Of a DNA stretch of 64,000 nt, positions 31,255 through 45,100 are shown piece by piece (the first letter of the stretch is position 1; each line of letters opens with the position of its first letter). Position numbers and translations under genes: made by a program. Below the pieces are notes generated by a model. The model searched no databases, was not told where the DNA came from, and saw only the letters and a list, made by a program, of their open reading frames with translations. The DNA comes from Terebella lapidaria (Eukaryota > Annelida > Polychaeta > Terebellida > Terebellidae), in the NCBI GenBank assembly GCA_949152475.1, contig OX424555.1:21780868-21844867 (forward strand). The letters are read 5' to 3'.

Positions 31255-31960
31255 TAACAGCTTTAAGCCCGGCAATTACTTTCCGTGCAAAGACTATTGT
31301 TAAATGCATGGGGCAACTCCTCATATCGGCGTTCTCATAGGGATTTATAAATCCTCACAGAAAATAATTTCTATCGATAAATCTGGACGATACGGGCATG
31401 ACAAAAATAGTCCTATGTATGTAATGGCTATATGTGTGTGAATACCCCCACTGGGTCCGCACCAGTGAATGTATGTCTCCACTCTCTCTATGTGCGCTAA
31501 ATTCCACAGCCATGACATAATTTATAGTTAAGCACAATTTGGGCCTCTGGTTGGGGCTCAAGTTGTCACCATGCATCGGACCCCGTAATCAGTGTCTCCG
31601 CATGACCTGATGCTTGATAAGAGAGGAGTATATTCACTCACAACGATCCCTCGATATTCATGTAACCTATTCCAGCCGAAAGCAGCCCCGGGTCGTCATC
31701 GAGTCTCGTGCTTACAGAATATATACCCTCCGAGACTATCCATGGGTGCAGTCATGGCGAAACCTTTCCAACATGGCTTACAATTTACAAATGGCTCTAC
31801 TTCCTTGTTGCAACTCCTCTGACAGGCATGTGTCACACCCTGTGAACAAATGGACAAATATCATTGGCTTCAAAAACCTCACATGGTTTCATCAGTTCTG
31901 TCCATAAACATAGAATTGTGGCGTGCCCATTATCGATCAAATACAAGCACATATCCATAT
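31255..31960 (+). repeat. Internal sub-repeat R1 of unit 1
   Basis: It matches 33150-33870 of the same unit in order (CCGGCAAT, CCATGCAAAGACTATT, GGGGCAACT, CACCATGCATC, TCGTCATCGAGTCTCGTGCT) and recurs at 18942, 38830 and 47005. Frames on both strands (31355-31576 minus; 31592-31822 and 31614-31907 plus) overlap one another and are kept only because the units are young copies. Confidence 0.8.
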
Positions 31961-32099
31961 ATGCCAACGGTCGTATCTAAATGAATCGGCAGGACAAGGT
32001 TAATGGTAATTATTCACTCAATCACCCACTGTTTGGTCGAATGCTTGCAGGTGGTTGTCTACAGTTATTTCTCATAATCTACATGTCGTGTCGCCCTAA

Positions 32100-33480
32100 T
32101 GAGAAGTAAGGTGTTGGAAATTAATTGTGACTCTTCGCAAGATTATCCCAGGTAATGATCAAACTACCGAGTAAAGTGATATTATTTAAGTGCACCCGCT
32201 CGCCATCAATGAATAAATGCAATACCGAGCTTTAAGTTATTGTGATGTCCAGCAGTGAAAAAACATAGTAAATTGTAGGTATTATTAATAAACATTGCTG
32301 CAGTAAAACATAAGTAAGAGTCTCATTTTGGCAGTGCACTTTAATATTACCATGGATTTACTCCCAATAAGAAATCACAGACATGAGTTTCGAATGCAAA
32401 ATATAATTTTTATGAATGGAATCTCCTTCTTCATAATTCACTGAGCCAACAACTATATGAGACCCATAATTTTGTCTGCTTGGGTATTTTCATTATCGAT
32501 TGGTAGGTTTTCCACAATCATGAATGTCAGGCTGAAATGGGTCACTTTATCCAACATATCGGTGTCGCATGTGGCTTATAATACGTCGACTCACCAGGGA
32601 GTGAAGGGAATCTGAGAAATTGAAGATCATGCTGGGGAATGAATATGACGTCCACCTTTATTAAGTTCAAGGCAAAATACAGACAATTTATCGATTGCAA
32701 CAGCTCAATACAAGTCATTTGGTGGCTTAATGTTCAGCCAATGAAATATTTACCCCGCTTAAAGGATATAATTACTCTCAAATATGAAATCCTATTTTTG
32801 TAAATGTTAAATTTGAATGTCTTGCAGGAAGTTTTTGCCAATTACACTCGACCAATTAGGGCAGTCTGCTCCATTTAATTGTTTCAAGCATCCAATTTAC
32901 CCAGTTTTCGAATGAAACAATCACCTCCCGGTGTTACCCATTGGCGGCAAACCAAAGAGCATATTAATTCCGTCTGACAATATGCACCCTAGCGGTCTCT
33001 CCTTTTTTCACTAGCTACATATATTGTGATTGCTATTAGCCACCAGCCGTGAGTACCACTGACAGCCATTACGCGTTGTGGAAGAAATATTTATGGGAAC
33101 GCAACAGGAAGAAACCGAGAATTAATCTCATTGATATTTTCGATTGAATGGCGTTCAGTAGCGGTTTTAGCTCCGGCAATCATTGTCCATGCAAAGACTA
33201 TTCTTTAATTCCTGGGGCAACTATTCATGTCGGCGTTCTCACAAGACTTTTTAAATACTTGTGAATATGTCTGGAAGATACGGATATCACATCAATGGTC
33301 CTAGATCTGTAATGCCAATATTTGTGTGTGAATATGCCAGTGGGTGTGTGCCAGTTCATGCGTGTGCGCTAAATTCTACATGCAAGACCTAACAGGTAGC
33401 TAAGCACAATCATGGCCTCTGAGTGGGCCCACGTAGTCACCGTGCATCCCGTAATCAGTGTCTCCGCAAGACCTGATGAT
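32100..33480 (+). repeat. Internal sub-repeat R2 of unit 1
   Basis: It corresponds to 17717-18941 and 19560-20620 in unit 0, to 39690-41060 in unit 2 and, diverged, to 62560-63330. Unit 3 keeps it only as far as about 48517. No gene is seen. Confidence 0.8.
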
Positions 33481-34540
33481 TGCTGAGAGCGATATGTTCA
33501 CTCACAGCGACCCCTAGGTATCCACGGAATCTGTTTCAGCTGCAGCCCCGCGTCGTCATGGAATCTCGTGCTAACATATCCTTACAAATTAGAAAAGGCA
33601 TACTATTCATGGCCTACAATTCACTCATCATGGCTTACAATTTCTAACAATGGATCCACATCCTTGTGGCAGTTACACGTTGTGAGCAAGTGAACAAATA
33701 TCATTCGACATGTACCATTGGCTTTCAAAAAACTCGCATTCGTGACAGCTTGACTAGTATCGTATCAGCTAAATTTCGTAACCATCACTGTTCAAGTTGT
33801 GTCCACTTTGTTGCATGCCCATTATCAATCAAATGCAAGCACATATCCATATACATTTGTAAATGGTCGTATCTGAAGTAGACGATTCGGTCGCCGTTGA
33901 CCGCGTGGGTGTATCCCCCTGGGGCCCTATCATCCATGTTGCCCAAAATATGTTAATTCAAAATATCATTATTGCCAGGCCAGTGTGTTTCTTTGATATC
34001 AGTAATGAAAGTTTCGGACCGTAACTATTTTTATTCCATGTGGTAACACTCATAGCAATTAATATATTCATTTAACTTTTCTATTTCTTACCAAATACTT
34101 CCAGAGAAACTTGCCCACAAGACTGGATTATGAAACACTGCTTAATCCCTCAACATTATGGGTACAGCCATGAAGTCTCTACTGGATACAACCGTTATAC
34201 CTTATTGAGACCAATGATGATTGTTCCTTGTTTTAACTATTTTTATTGTGGTCAATAATAGACTTAACTAGTAAAACTAATGTTAACTTCTTCGCTTACA
34301 GCCATGAAATCTCTACTGGGCAGACTTGTTGAGCCCAATAATATATGTTTTCTTATCTTAACTATTTCTTTATCTTTGTCAATAATAGACGTAATTTAAC
34401 ATTGTTATAATCGGTTCAGATTTGCAATCTTTAGAGCGTTCACAAGAAAGCATCTGCGGAAGCGGATGCGGCACGATGATCGCAAATCCACAGGATCCGC
34501 CGACCTTCGTTTGGGGGATACAATGACTACAATGACAATG

Positions 34541-37500
34541 AGTCTCCGTGTCACCATCCAGTCGGTTTAGGTTTTGGCGCATCGGGGGTATATTCTAAGT
34601 CCCGCGAAAACAGTTGCCTCAAAATCATACACACCAGCTCTAACTTGATTAACTATGTCGATGCCATGAGAAGTGGGTGTTTCTCGAATAGTTTTGTGAC
34701 CTTGGAGTGAGATTAGATTACTGACCAATGTATTTGACCCGTGATGTGTAATTCTAACTTACCAAACAGTGGTGGTTAGGGAAAAATACATTTGGCGAAC
34801 GTATTATGTAAAAAAAAACTCATGAAGATATTCATTAACTGCTCTAGATTCCTCTCCTGAATTATGTTTCTAATGCATATATCGAAGCACGTTCAAGTAG
34901 TCAACATGAACGTTGACGTAAAAAGTTTTACCTAAAAAGACAGTATGGTTTCATCAGTTCACGCCTAATAACCGTGGAATTTACATACTCTGCTTTCATG
35001 TAGAAGATGTGGTCACACGCCATCGTGGCACTATCCACACAGACACGTGGAACTATTTCGTTATATCCATCAGTGAATGACTCTGGGGCGAGTGTTAGAA
35101 TTGAAACGTCATATTAATCAAGCTCACCAAGCGACAGTTTAATATGCTCCTGGATTTGAACCATGTATTTGGGATATGTATGACTGGGAATCCTGCATCT
35201 ATAAAGGAACAAGAAAACCATAAAATTAACACTACAATCATCACACACTAATTAATGTGATATTTATCGAACGAGACATGTGCTTATTGGGCAGTAGTCT
35301 GACTGTTTAATATTATAGTGCGAACTAGTTTCCATTTCGTATGACCTAAAACTATAGAAATACTGTGTTATTAGTCTTTTTGCTTGTTGTTTTTAATTTT
35401 TGTAAGAAAACAAAACGAAAGTGTAATATACCATAGCCAGCATTAGATTTTAGATAACATTAGACAACACACAAATCCAATAGACTCATTTTACTGGACG
35501 TGGAAATGTTTGTTTCGCAAACATGGGAAACGCAGCTGAATGTATTAACCATACAGAATCTCAATAGCATCACAACACCGTCCATAAATAAAATAAATAA
35601 ATATGGCGGTATCAAAATTCTCGGGCGAGCGTGACGTGGAACCTGATTTGGGAAACAGCCGCCAATTAGAGCTTTGAGTCTGTTACACTGAAGGAAGCAA
35701 TGTATCAGACCACGTGGACACGGACTTGTAAATCCCAGCGGGATTGAAATTTATCCCCAGACTGCCGCTATCTGACGACATTGTTCATTTGCCAGCACAA
35801 TAGTTTGATTTGTTGTCGTCATATCTCAATATTTCTCAAATGGTCTAAGTCAGTTATTATTCACTTAGTTGTGACTTATTTGGAATGATAGTGCTGTTTT
35901 GAAACAACTATCCGTGATGTAAAAATCTTTATCAAATGGATGAGGTTAAAAAAAAACTCTGGCTTGAATATATGTATTCTCTACTTGTGTTCGTGAGCAC
36001 TAAACAAAATTACTTGGAGTTATGAATAGGCTTATCAGAATATGCAAGAATCATATACTAATGAACGAAAATGTGATAACATGAATAAGGTACAGAAAAT
36101 GGTGTTTTCTATATGGGAATACCAGTCGTATTGCATCACAAATACTTTATCAATATCGGAATGACTTCAGGTTTCATTTTGGAACATTCTCTCACTATCA
36201 GATGTGCTTTCTTCGTGGATTTGTGGGAATATGAGCACCTGCAAACTATCACTTAGTTCAATTACTGTTTTGCCCATGTATAGTGTGAGGTAAATAATGA
36301 TTCGCACCAAAAACACTGGAAGACAACATTTCTTTCTGACAAACAATACTTGATGTTCTGTAGAACCACGTAAATCTTGTTTTACCTCCGTTCCCAAAGA
36401 AAAAGACATGGCGGTGCTAATGTTCGGTCAGGAATTCTCAAGGTACTGGCGTCCTACAGCCTTAGTGGGGTTGTCAACTACAGTCACTACGTAATGATAT
36501 TGGATATATCAAAAATGCACTATTTATTGATCTATTGATTGTCTAAAGACTGAAGACGTTTATCTCATGCAACAGGCAATTAAACACACACAAAACAAAT
36601 CATATACATACACATATCACAAACATGTGAAGATCATATACTCTAGCAACCTTCGGCTGATAACATTCAGAAACAAACTCTCCATTTTGTAAACAAGTGA
36701 GGAACTCGCCCCCATTTTCCAGCCGCCCAATTCCTGTTCCCTCTTCCTTTTCAAATTCAACAACAGTTCTGAGAACAACATTTTCAGACAACGTGATACA
36801 TTTCATGAAATTATGGACATTTTTCCTGTATATGACATCAAAATTGTTGATGTTTTGAGAAACTAACATATGACCGGCACTGGCACGTTTCACATAGCCA
36901 GCAATCATCGAAATATATAGATGTATGACATAGGGCACGCCAATTTGTATTTGGCGGGTTGCAAGACTGCCGGCACTGACTTGAAAGGGTTTTGAAAATT
37001 ATTGTTGGAGTCGCCATACTTTATACACCTGTCAAAGAAAATACGCATTAAGAATGAGGAGAGAATTGTCTCGTCGTATACCATGAATGAAATAATTTTT
37101 TCATAAATATTTCCATACAATGTATTTGTATGTCAGGAATGTCATAGTGGACGATAATTTCAGCAATTCATAACTAGCATAACATTGATGGGTTAAGGCC
37201 GTGTTGTTGTCTTGGATAGCCTACGTAATGTTCCTGCTTTCAGTTTCAGCATAAAACCCAGTCATTCTCACACGAATCCAGGACCAATCCAGGACCTTGG
37301 ATAGAAATTATTCGGCAGCACCAATGGAGAATTTTGGTTGACCACTGGGGCGAATTTAGAGCAAATGAGCAGATATCATTGGACAGCTTTCAACGAGTGG
37401 TACATTTGGGGCAGAATGGCTTACTATCTATGAATAGGCACAGGGTAGTACTGAATTGGCTACGAGATCAGTTAATGTGGATAGTCCCTTATCAGGGACT

Positions 37501-40500
37501 CAGTACATTGTAAATCAATATCGGTGAGTTCATCCACACCTTGTTATAGGCCCATGATCCATAAAATTCGATGAAAAATGCATACATTTCAATAAGAGGT
37601 ATCATATTCGAATTAATGATCAACTAGGGTGCATAAGTAATTGTGGCAGCTGTTCTCACCAGATGGCTGATAAGATGTCCAGTACTAGTCCGATATTTCT
37701 CATATCTGCAGCTCGTATCAATTTCGTGAGTATTGGCATGTTGGCATTCCATATGATGTCAGTATCTTTTAGTGGAAATATTATCTACACATAAAAAGAA
37801 TTATGAAAGGTTTCACAGTTGATCCAAACACAGTTAATGAACGTCTCAACGTTTTCATCAACCAACGAGTTTTCATGGAACCATCGAGCCTGTTATGTTT
37901 AAGCTTTGGAAAATCACGAGTACACTTCAAATCCTGTGAGACTGCTTGCCTCTACATGTATATTATAATCTCCAGGAAAGAGCGTTGTAAAAACTCGATA
38001 AGTGTATACTCTGCAATCTGTTTCAATACTAGACACAGGTTTTATCAGCAACGTGATTCACGATGCATCCATTGTGGTTTCTGAATAATGCAAAGAAATT
38101 TACCAATATAACCAGTTAAGAGGGAAAAATATGTATGACATTAGGCATCTCTCTATTTATCTTCGTCGTCCTGGAACCGATCACGACAAATTATGTGCCT
38201 CTTCCAGTGATATGCCATAGAATAATATTGACCCTAATCGGATTTATCATTCAAAAGATGGCAACACTGCCGCTAGCCTATGATATTGTTCATTTGCCAG
38301 CACAGTAGTTGTTTGATTTGTTGTCTTCACGTCGCAGTTTTTTCTCGAAATAGTGGTCCAGATCAGTTATTGTTAACTTATCTGTCAATTATTCGGCATG
38401 ATGTGATTTTACCATGAATAGAGAAGGTTCTGACCGGTTACAGTTTATTGTAAATCATTTGCACGGTCTTTGTGACAGAAATCCATTATCCTGGATTTAC
38501 AATGGAAATAAATTACATGCCTTCTCTTGACATATATTATTTGTGTGTGTTTGGACGTTCATTGAAAGCCGTTACTGAAAACTTAATTCGGGCAGAAACC
38601 CACCATACATCATACTCAGTGTAGTTGGAGAACATTGAGGGTTTATTGCGCACTTTACCACGTTTACTTCTTGCCTGAGTCAACAAAACAAGACCAATAA
38701 ATGAACGTTAACAAATTATTTACACAGTATATCATTGTTCAGTCGACAATGAAGATGTCCTAGTGTCCTACTGCAGAATACAAATATGTGGTAAAATTCC
38801 TGAAAGAGTGACCTGGACCTTTTTACTAACAGCTTTAGGCCCGGCAATTACTTTCCATGCAAAGACTATTGTTTAATGCATGGGGCAACTCCTCATATCG
38901 GCGTTCTCATAGGGATTTATAAATCCTCACAGAAAATAATTTCTATCGATAAATCTGGACGATACGGGCATGACAAAAATAGTCCTATGTATGTAATGGC
39001 TATATGTGTGTGAATACCCCCACTGGGTCCGCACCAGTGAATGTATGTCTCCACTCTCTCTATGTGCGCTAAATTCCACAGCCATGACATAATTTATAGT
39101 TAAGCACAATTTGGGCCTCTGGTTGGGGCTCAAGTTGTCACCATGCATCGGATCCCGTAATCAGTGTCTCCGCATGACCTGATGCTTGATAAGAGAGCAG
39201 TATATTCACTCACAACGATCCCTCGATATTCATGTAACCTATTCCAGCCGAAAGCAGCCCCGGGTCGTCATCGAGTCTCGTGCTTACAGAATATATACCC
39301 TCCGAGACTATCCATGGGTGCAGTCATGGCGAAACCTTTCCAACATGGCTTACAATTTACAAAAGCAACAATGGCTCTACTTCCTTGTTGCAACTCCTCT
39401 GACAGGCATGTGTCACACCCTGTGAACAAATGGACAAATATCATTGGCTTCAAAAACCTCACATGGTTTCATCAGTTCTGTCCATAAACATAGAATTGTG
39501 GCGTGCCCATTATCGATCAAATACAAACACATATCCATATATGCCAACGGTCGTATCTAAACGAATCGGCAGGACAAGGTTAATGGTAATTATTCACTCA
39601 ATCACCCACTGTTTGGTCGAATGCTTGTAGGTGGTTGTCTACAGTTATTTCTCATAATCTACATGTCGTGTCGCCCTAATGAGAAGTAAGGTGTTGGAAA
39701 TTAATTGTGACTCTTCGCAAGATTATCCCAGGTAATGATCAAACTACCGAGTAAAGTGATATTATTTAAGTGCACCCGCTCGCCATCAATTAATAAATGT
39801 AATACCGAGCTTTAAGTTATTGTGATGTCCAGCAGTGAAAAAACATAGTAAATTGTAGATATTATTAATAAACATTGCTGCAGTAAAACATAAGTAAGAG
39901 TCTCATTTTGGCAGTGCACTTTAATATTACCATGGATTTACTCCCAATAAGAAATCACAGACATGAGTTTCGAATGCAAAATATAATTTTTATGAATGGA
40001 ATCTCCTTCTTCATAATTCACTGAGCCAACAACTATATGAGACCCATAATTTTGTCTGCTTGGGTATTTTCATTATCGATTGGTAGGTTTTCCACAATCA
40101 TGAATGTCAGGCTGAAATGGGTCACTTTATCCAACATATCGGTGTCGCATGTGGCTTATAATACGTCGACTCACCAGGGAGTGAAGGGAATCTGAGCGAA
40201 ATTGAAGATCATGCTGGGGAATGAATATGACGTCCACCTTTATTAAGTTCAAGGCAAAATACAGACAATTTATCGATTGCAACCACTCAATACAAGTCAT
40301 TTGGTGGCTTAATGTTCAGCCAATGAAATATTTACCCCGCTTAAAGGATATAATTACTCTCAAATATGAAATCCTATTTTTGTAAATGTTAAATTTGAAT
40401 GTCTTGCAGGAAGTTTTTGCCAATTACACTCGACCAATTAGGGCAGTCTGCACCATTTAATTGTTTCAAGCATCCAATTTACCCAGTTTTCGAATGAAAC

Positions 40501-42129
40501 AATCACCTCCCGGTGTTACCCATTGGCGGCAAACCAAAGAGCATATTAATTCCGTCTGACAATATGCACCCTAGCGGTCTCTCCTTTTTTCACTAGCTAC
40601 ATATATTGTGATTGCTATTAGCCACCAGCCGTGAGTACCACTGACAGCCATTACGCGTTGTGGAAGAAATATTTATGGGAACGCAACAGGAAGAAACCGA
40701 GAATTAATCTCATTGATATTTTCGATTGAATGGCGTTCAGTAGCGGTTTTAGCTCCGGCAATCATTTTCCATGCAAAGACTATTCTTTTCAATTCCTGGG
40801 GCAACTATTCATGTCGGCGTTCTCACAAGGCTTTTTTAAATACTTGTGAATATGTCTGGAAGATACGGATATCACATCAATGGTCCTAGATCTGTAATGC
40901 CAATATTTGTGTGTGAATATGCCAGTGGGTGTGTGCCAGTGCATGCGTGTGCGCTAAATTCTACATGCAAGACCTAACAGGTAGCTAAGCACAATCAGGG
41001 CCTCTGAGTGGGCCCACGTAGTCACCGTGCATCCCGTAATCAGTGTCTCCGCAAGACCTGATGATTGCTGAGAGCGATATGTTCACTCACAGCGACCCCT
41101 AGGTATCCACGGAATCTGTTTCAGCTGCAGCCCCGCGTCGTCATGGAATCTCGTGCTAACATATCCTTACAATTTAGAAAAGGCATACTATTCATGGCCT
41201 ACAATTCACTCATCATGGCTTACATGGCTTTCTAACAATCGATCCACATCCTCGTGGCAGTTACACGTTGTGAGCAAATGAACAAATATCATTCGACATG
41301 TTCCATTGGCTTTCAAAAAAACTCGCATTCGTGACAGTTTGACTAGCATCGTATCAGCCAAAGTTCGTAACCATCACTGTTCAAGTTGTGTCCACTTTGT
41401 TGCATGCCCATTATCAATCAAATGCAAACACACATCCATATACATATGTAAATGGTCGTATCTGAAGTAGACGATTCGGTCGCCGTTGACCGCGTGGGTG
41501 TATCCCCCTGGGGCCCTATCATCCATGTTGCCCAAAATATGTTAATTCAAAATATCATTATTGCCAGGCCAGTGTGTTTCTTTGATATCAGTAATGAAAG
41601 TTTCGGACCGTAACTATTTTTATTCCATGTGGTAACACTCATAGCAATTAATATATTCATTTAACTTTTCTATTTCTTACCAAATACTTCCAGAGAAACT
41701 TGCCCACAAGACTGGATTATGAAACACTTCTTAATCCCTCAACATTATGGGTACAGCCATGAAGTCTCTACTGGATACAACCGTTATACCTTGTTGAGAC
41801 CAATGATGATTGTTCCTTGTTTTAACTATTTTTATTGTGGTCAATAATAGACTTAACTAGTAAAACTAATGTTAACTTCTTCGCTTACAGCCATGAAATC
41901 TCTACTGGGCAGACTTGTTGAGCCCAATAATATATGTTTTCTTATCTTAACTATTTCTTTATCTTTGTCAATAATAGACGTAATTTAACATTGTTATAAT
42001 CGGTTCAGATTTGCAATCTTTAGAGCGTTCACAAGAAAGCATCTGCGGAAGCGGATGCGGCACGATGATCGCAAATCCACAGGATCCGCCGACCTTCGTT
42101 TGGGGGATACAATGACTACAATGACAATG
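34541..42129 (+). repeat. Tandem array unit 2 (7.6 kb)
   Basis: Nearly identical to unit 1 apart from a 529-base deletion (joined near 37034-37056) and scattered changes. Around 34980-35130 it carries a patch of unit-4-type bases (CACAGACACG, CAGTGAATGA, AAACGTCAT) in an otherwise unit-1-like context. Both its left and right junctions read ACAATGACTACAATGACAAT before AGTCTCCG. The minisatellite deletion was therefore already fixed when this block was duplicated. Confidence 0.95.
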
Positions 42130-45100
42130 AGTCTCCGTGTCACCATCCAGTCGGTTTAGGTTTTGGCGCATCCGGGGTATATTCTAAGTCCCGCGAAAAC
42201 AGTTGCCTCAAAATCATACACACCAGCTCTAACTTGATTAACTATGTCGATGCCATGAGAAGTGGGTGTTTCTCGAATAGTTTTGTGACCTTGGAGTGAG
42301 ATTAGATTACTGACCAATGTATTTGACCCGTGATGTGTAATTCTAACTTACCAAACAGTGGTGGTTAGGGAAAAATACATTTGGCGAACGTATTATGTAA
42401 AAAAAACTCATGAAGATATTCATTAACTGCTCTAGATTCCTCTCCTGAATTATGTTTCTAATGCATATATCGAAGCACGTTCAAGTAGTCAACATGAACG
42501 TTGACGTAAAAAGTTTTACCTAAAAAGACAGTATGGTTTCATCAGTTCACGCCTAATAACCGTGGAATTTACATACTCTGCTTTCATGTAGAAGATGTGG
42601 TCACATGCCATCGTGGCACTATCCACACGGACACGTGGAACTATTTCGTTATATCCATCAGCGAATGACTCTGGGGCGAGTGTTAGAATTAAAAAGTCAT
42701 ATTGATTAAGCTCACCAAGCGACAGTTTAATATGCTCCTGGATTTGAACCATGTATCTGGGATATGTATGACTGGGAATCCTGCATCTATAAAGGAACAA
42801 GAAAACCATAAAATTAACACTACAATCATCACATACTAATTAATGTGATATTTATCGAACGAGACATGTGCTTATTGGGCAGTAGTCTGACTGTTTAATA
42901 TTATAGTGCGAACTAGTTTCCATTTCGTATGACCTAAAACTATAGAAATACTGAGTTATTGGTCTTTTTGCTTGTTGTTTTTTTATTTTTGTAAGAAAAC
43001 AAAACGAAAATGTAATATACCATAGCCAGCATTAGATTTTAGATAATATTAGACAACACACAAATCCAAGAGACTCATTCTACTGGACGTGGAAATGTTT
43101 GTTTCACAAACATGGGAATTGCAGCTGAATCTATAAACCATACAACATCTCAATAGCATCACAATACCGTCCATATTTGAAGAGAAAATAAAAGATCCAT
43201 TTTAAACGTGTGATATGAGACATCTCTATATCTATGTTCGTCATCTTAGAACAAATCACGACAGATTGTGTGCCTCTTACGTTCGAATTCCAGGGATATG
43301 CCATAGAATAATATTGACCCCAATCGGGCTTTCATTCAGAATATCTGACGATATGGCGGTAGCAAAATTCTCGGGCGAGCGTGACGTGGAACCTGATTTG
43401 GGAAACAGCCGCCAATTAGAGCTTTGAGTCTGTTACACTGATGGAAGCAGTGTATCAGACTGCATGGACACGGACTTGTAAATCCCAGCGGGATTGAAAT
43501 TTATCCCCAGACTGCCGCTATCTGACGACATTGTTCATTTGCTAGCACAGTAGTTTGATTTGTTGTCGTCATATCTCAATATTTCTCAAATGGTCTAAGT
43601 CAGTTATTATTTACTTAGTTGTGACTTATTTGGAATGATAGTGCTATTTTGAAACAACTATCCGTGATGTGAAAATCTTTATCAAATGGATGAGGTAAAA
43701 AAAAAACTCTGGCTTGAATATATGTATTCCCTACCTGTGTTCGTAGGGAATACAAAATTACTTGGAGTTACGAATAGGCTTATCAGAATATGCAAGAATC
43801 ATATACTAATGAACGAAAATGTGATTACATGAATAAGGTACAGAAAATGGTGTTTTCTATATGGGAATAGCAGTCGTATTGCATCACAAATACTTTATCA
43901 ATTATATCGGAATGACTTAAGGCTTCATTTTGGAACATTCTCTCTCTATCAGATGTGCTTTCTTCGTGGATTTGTGGGAATATGAACACCTGCAAACTAT
44001 CACTTAGTTCAATTACTGTTTTGCCCATGTATAGTGTGAGGTAAATAATGATTCGCACCAAAGACACTGGAAGAGAACATTTCTTTCTGACAAACAATAC
44101 TTGATGTTCTGTAGAACCACGTAAATCTTGTTTTACCTCCATTCCCGAAGAAAAAGACATGGCGGTGCTAATGTTCGGTCAGGAATTCTCAAGGTACTGG
44201 CTTCCTACAGCCTCAGTGGGGATGTCAACTAAGGTCGCTACGTAATGATATTGGATATATCACAAATGCGCTTTTTATTGATCCATTGATTGTCTAAAGA
44301 CTGAAGACGTTTATCTCAGGCAACAGGCAAGTAAACACACAAAAACAACACATAGAGATACACATATCACAAACATGTGAAGATCATATACTCTAGCAAC
44401 CTTCGGCTGATAACATTCAGAAACAAACTCTCCATTTTGTAAACATGTAAGGAACTCGCCCCATTTTCCAGCCCCACCCCCCCCCCCCTCCCTCATTCCT
44501 GTTCAAATTCAACAACAGTTCTGAGAACAACATTTTCAGACAATGTGATACATTTCATGAAATCATGGACATTTTTCCTTTATGTCACATAAAAATTGCT
44601 GATGTTTTGAGAAACCAACATATGACCGGCACTGGCACGTTTCACATAGCCAACAATCATCGAAATATATAGATGTATGACATAGGGCACGCCAATTTGT
44701 ATTTGGCGGGTTGCAAGACTACCGGCACTGACTTGAAAGGGTTTTGAGATTACATCTGTCAAATAGATCATGTAAGCTCTTGGCGCTGGTGGCAAACAAT
44801 CACAAGTCATTTGCATATATAAATGATGAACGAGGTTAATAATTTTATAATAACAATGTGTTATTTATGTAGCGCCAGTAGAGCATTGACTCTCGGAGCG
44901 ATTACACAAGAGCTGATTGAATTATTTGTAGGTTGTCATAGTAGATGTTTTTGAATGCTGTAGAACATGGTATTTTTTGTCAGTTTGAAATTGTACTTTA
45001 ATTCATCCGGATTATTCAAACTAGGTGATTAGTTGGCTTTTGACATATAGATCTACAATTTGATACCTGGTTCATAATATTTTGTAAAAATAATAATAAT

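Larger units (their letters stand above)
26436..34540 (+). repeat. Tandem array unit 1 (8.1 kb)
   Basis: From AGTCTCCGTATCACCATCC this segment recurs at 34541, 42130 and 51403. It is about 99 per cent identical to unit 2 by eye over most of its length but keeps about 529 bases (within 28930-29479) that unit 2 has lost. Internally it holds older duplications: 31255-32080 resembles 33150-33870, 27640-27790 resembles 30690-30860, and 26380-26560 resembles 30225-30420. Its right junction with unit 2 lacks the minisatellite. Confidence 0.95.

Noticed and set aside
31355-31907. Frames conserved in units 0-3, such as 31592-31822 and 31355-31576
   Set aside because: Opposite-strand and overlapping frames are kept equally, which reflects the youth of the duplication. 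The diverged duplicates at 33480 and 58600 do not keep them.
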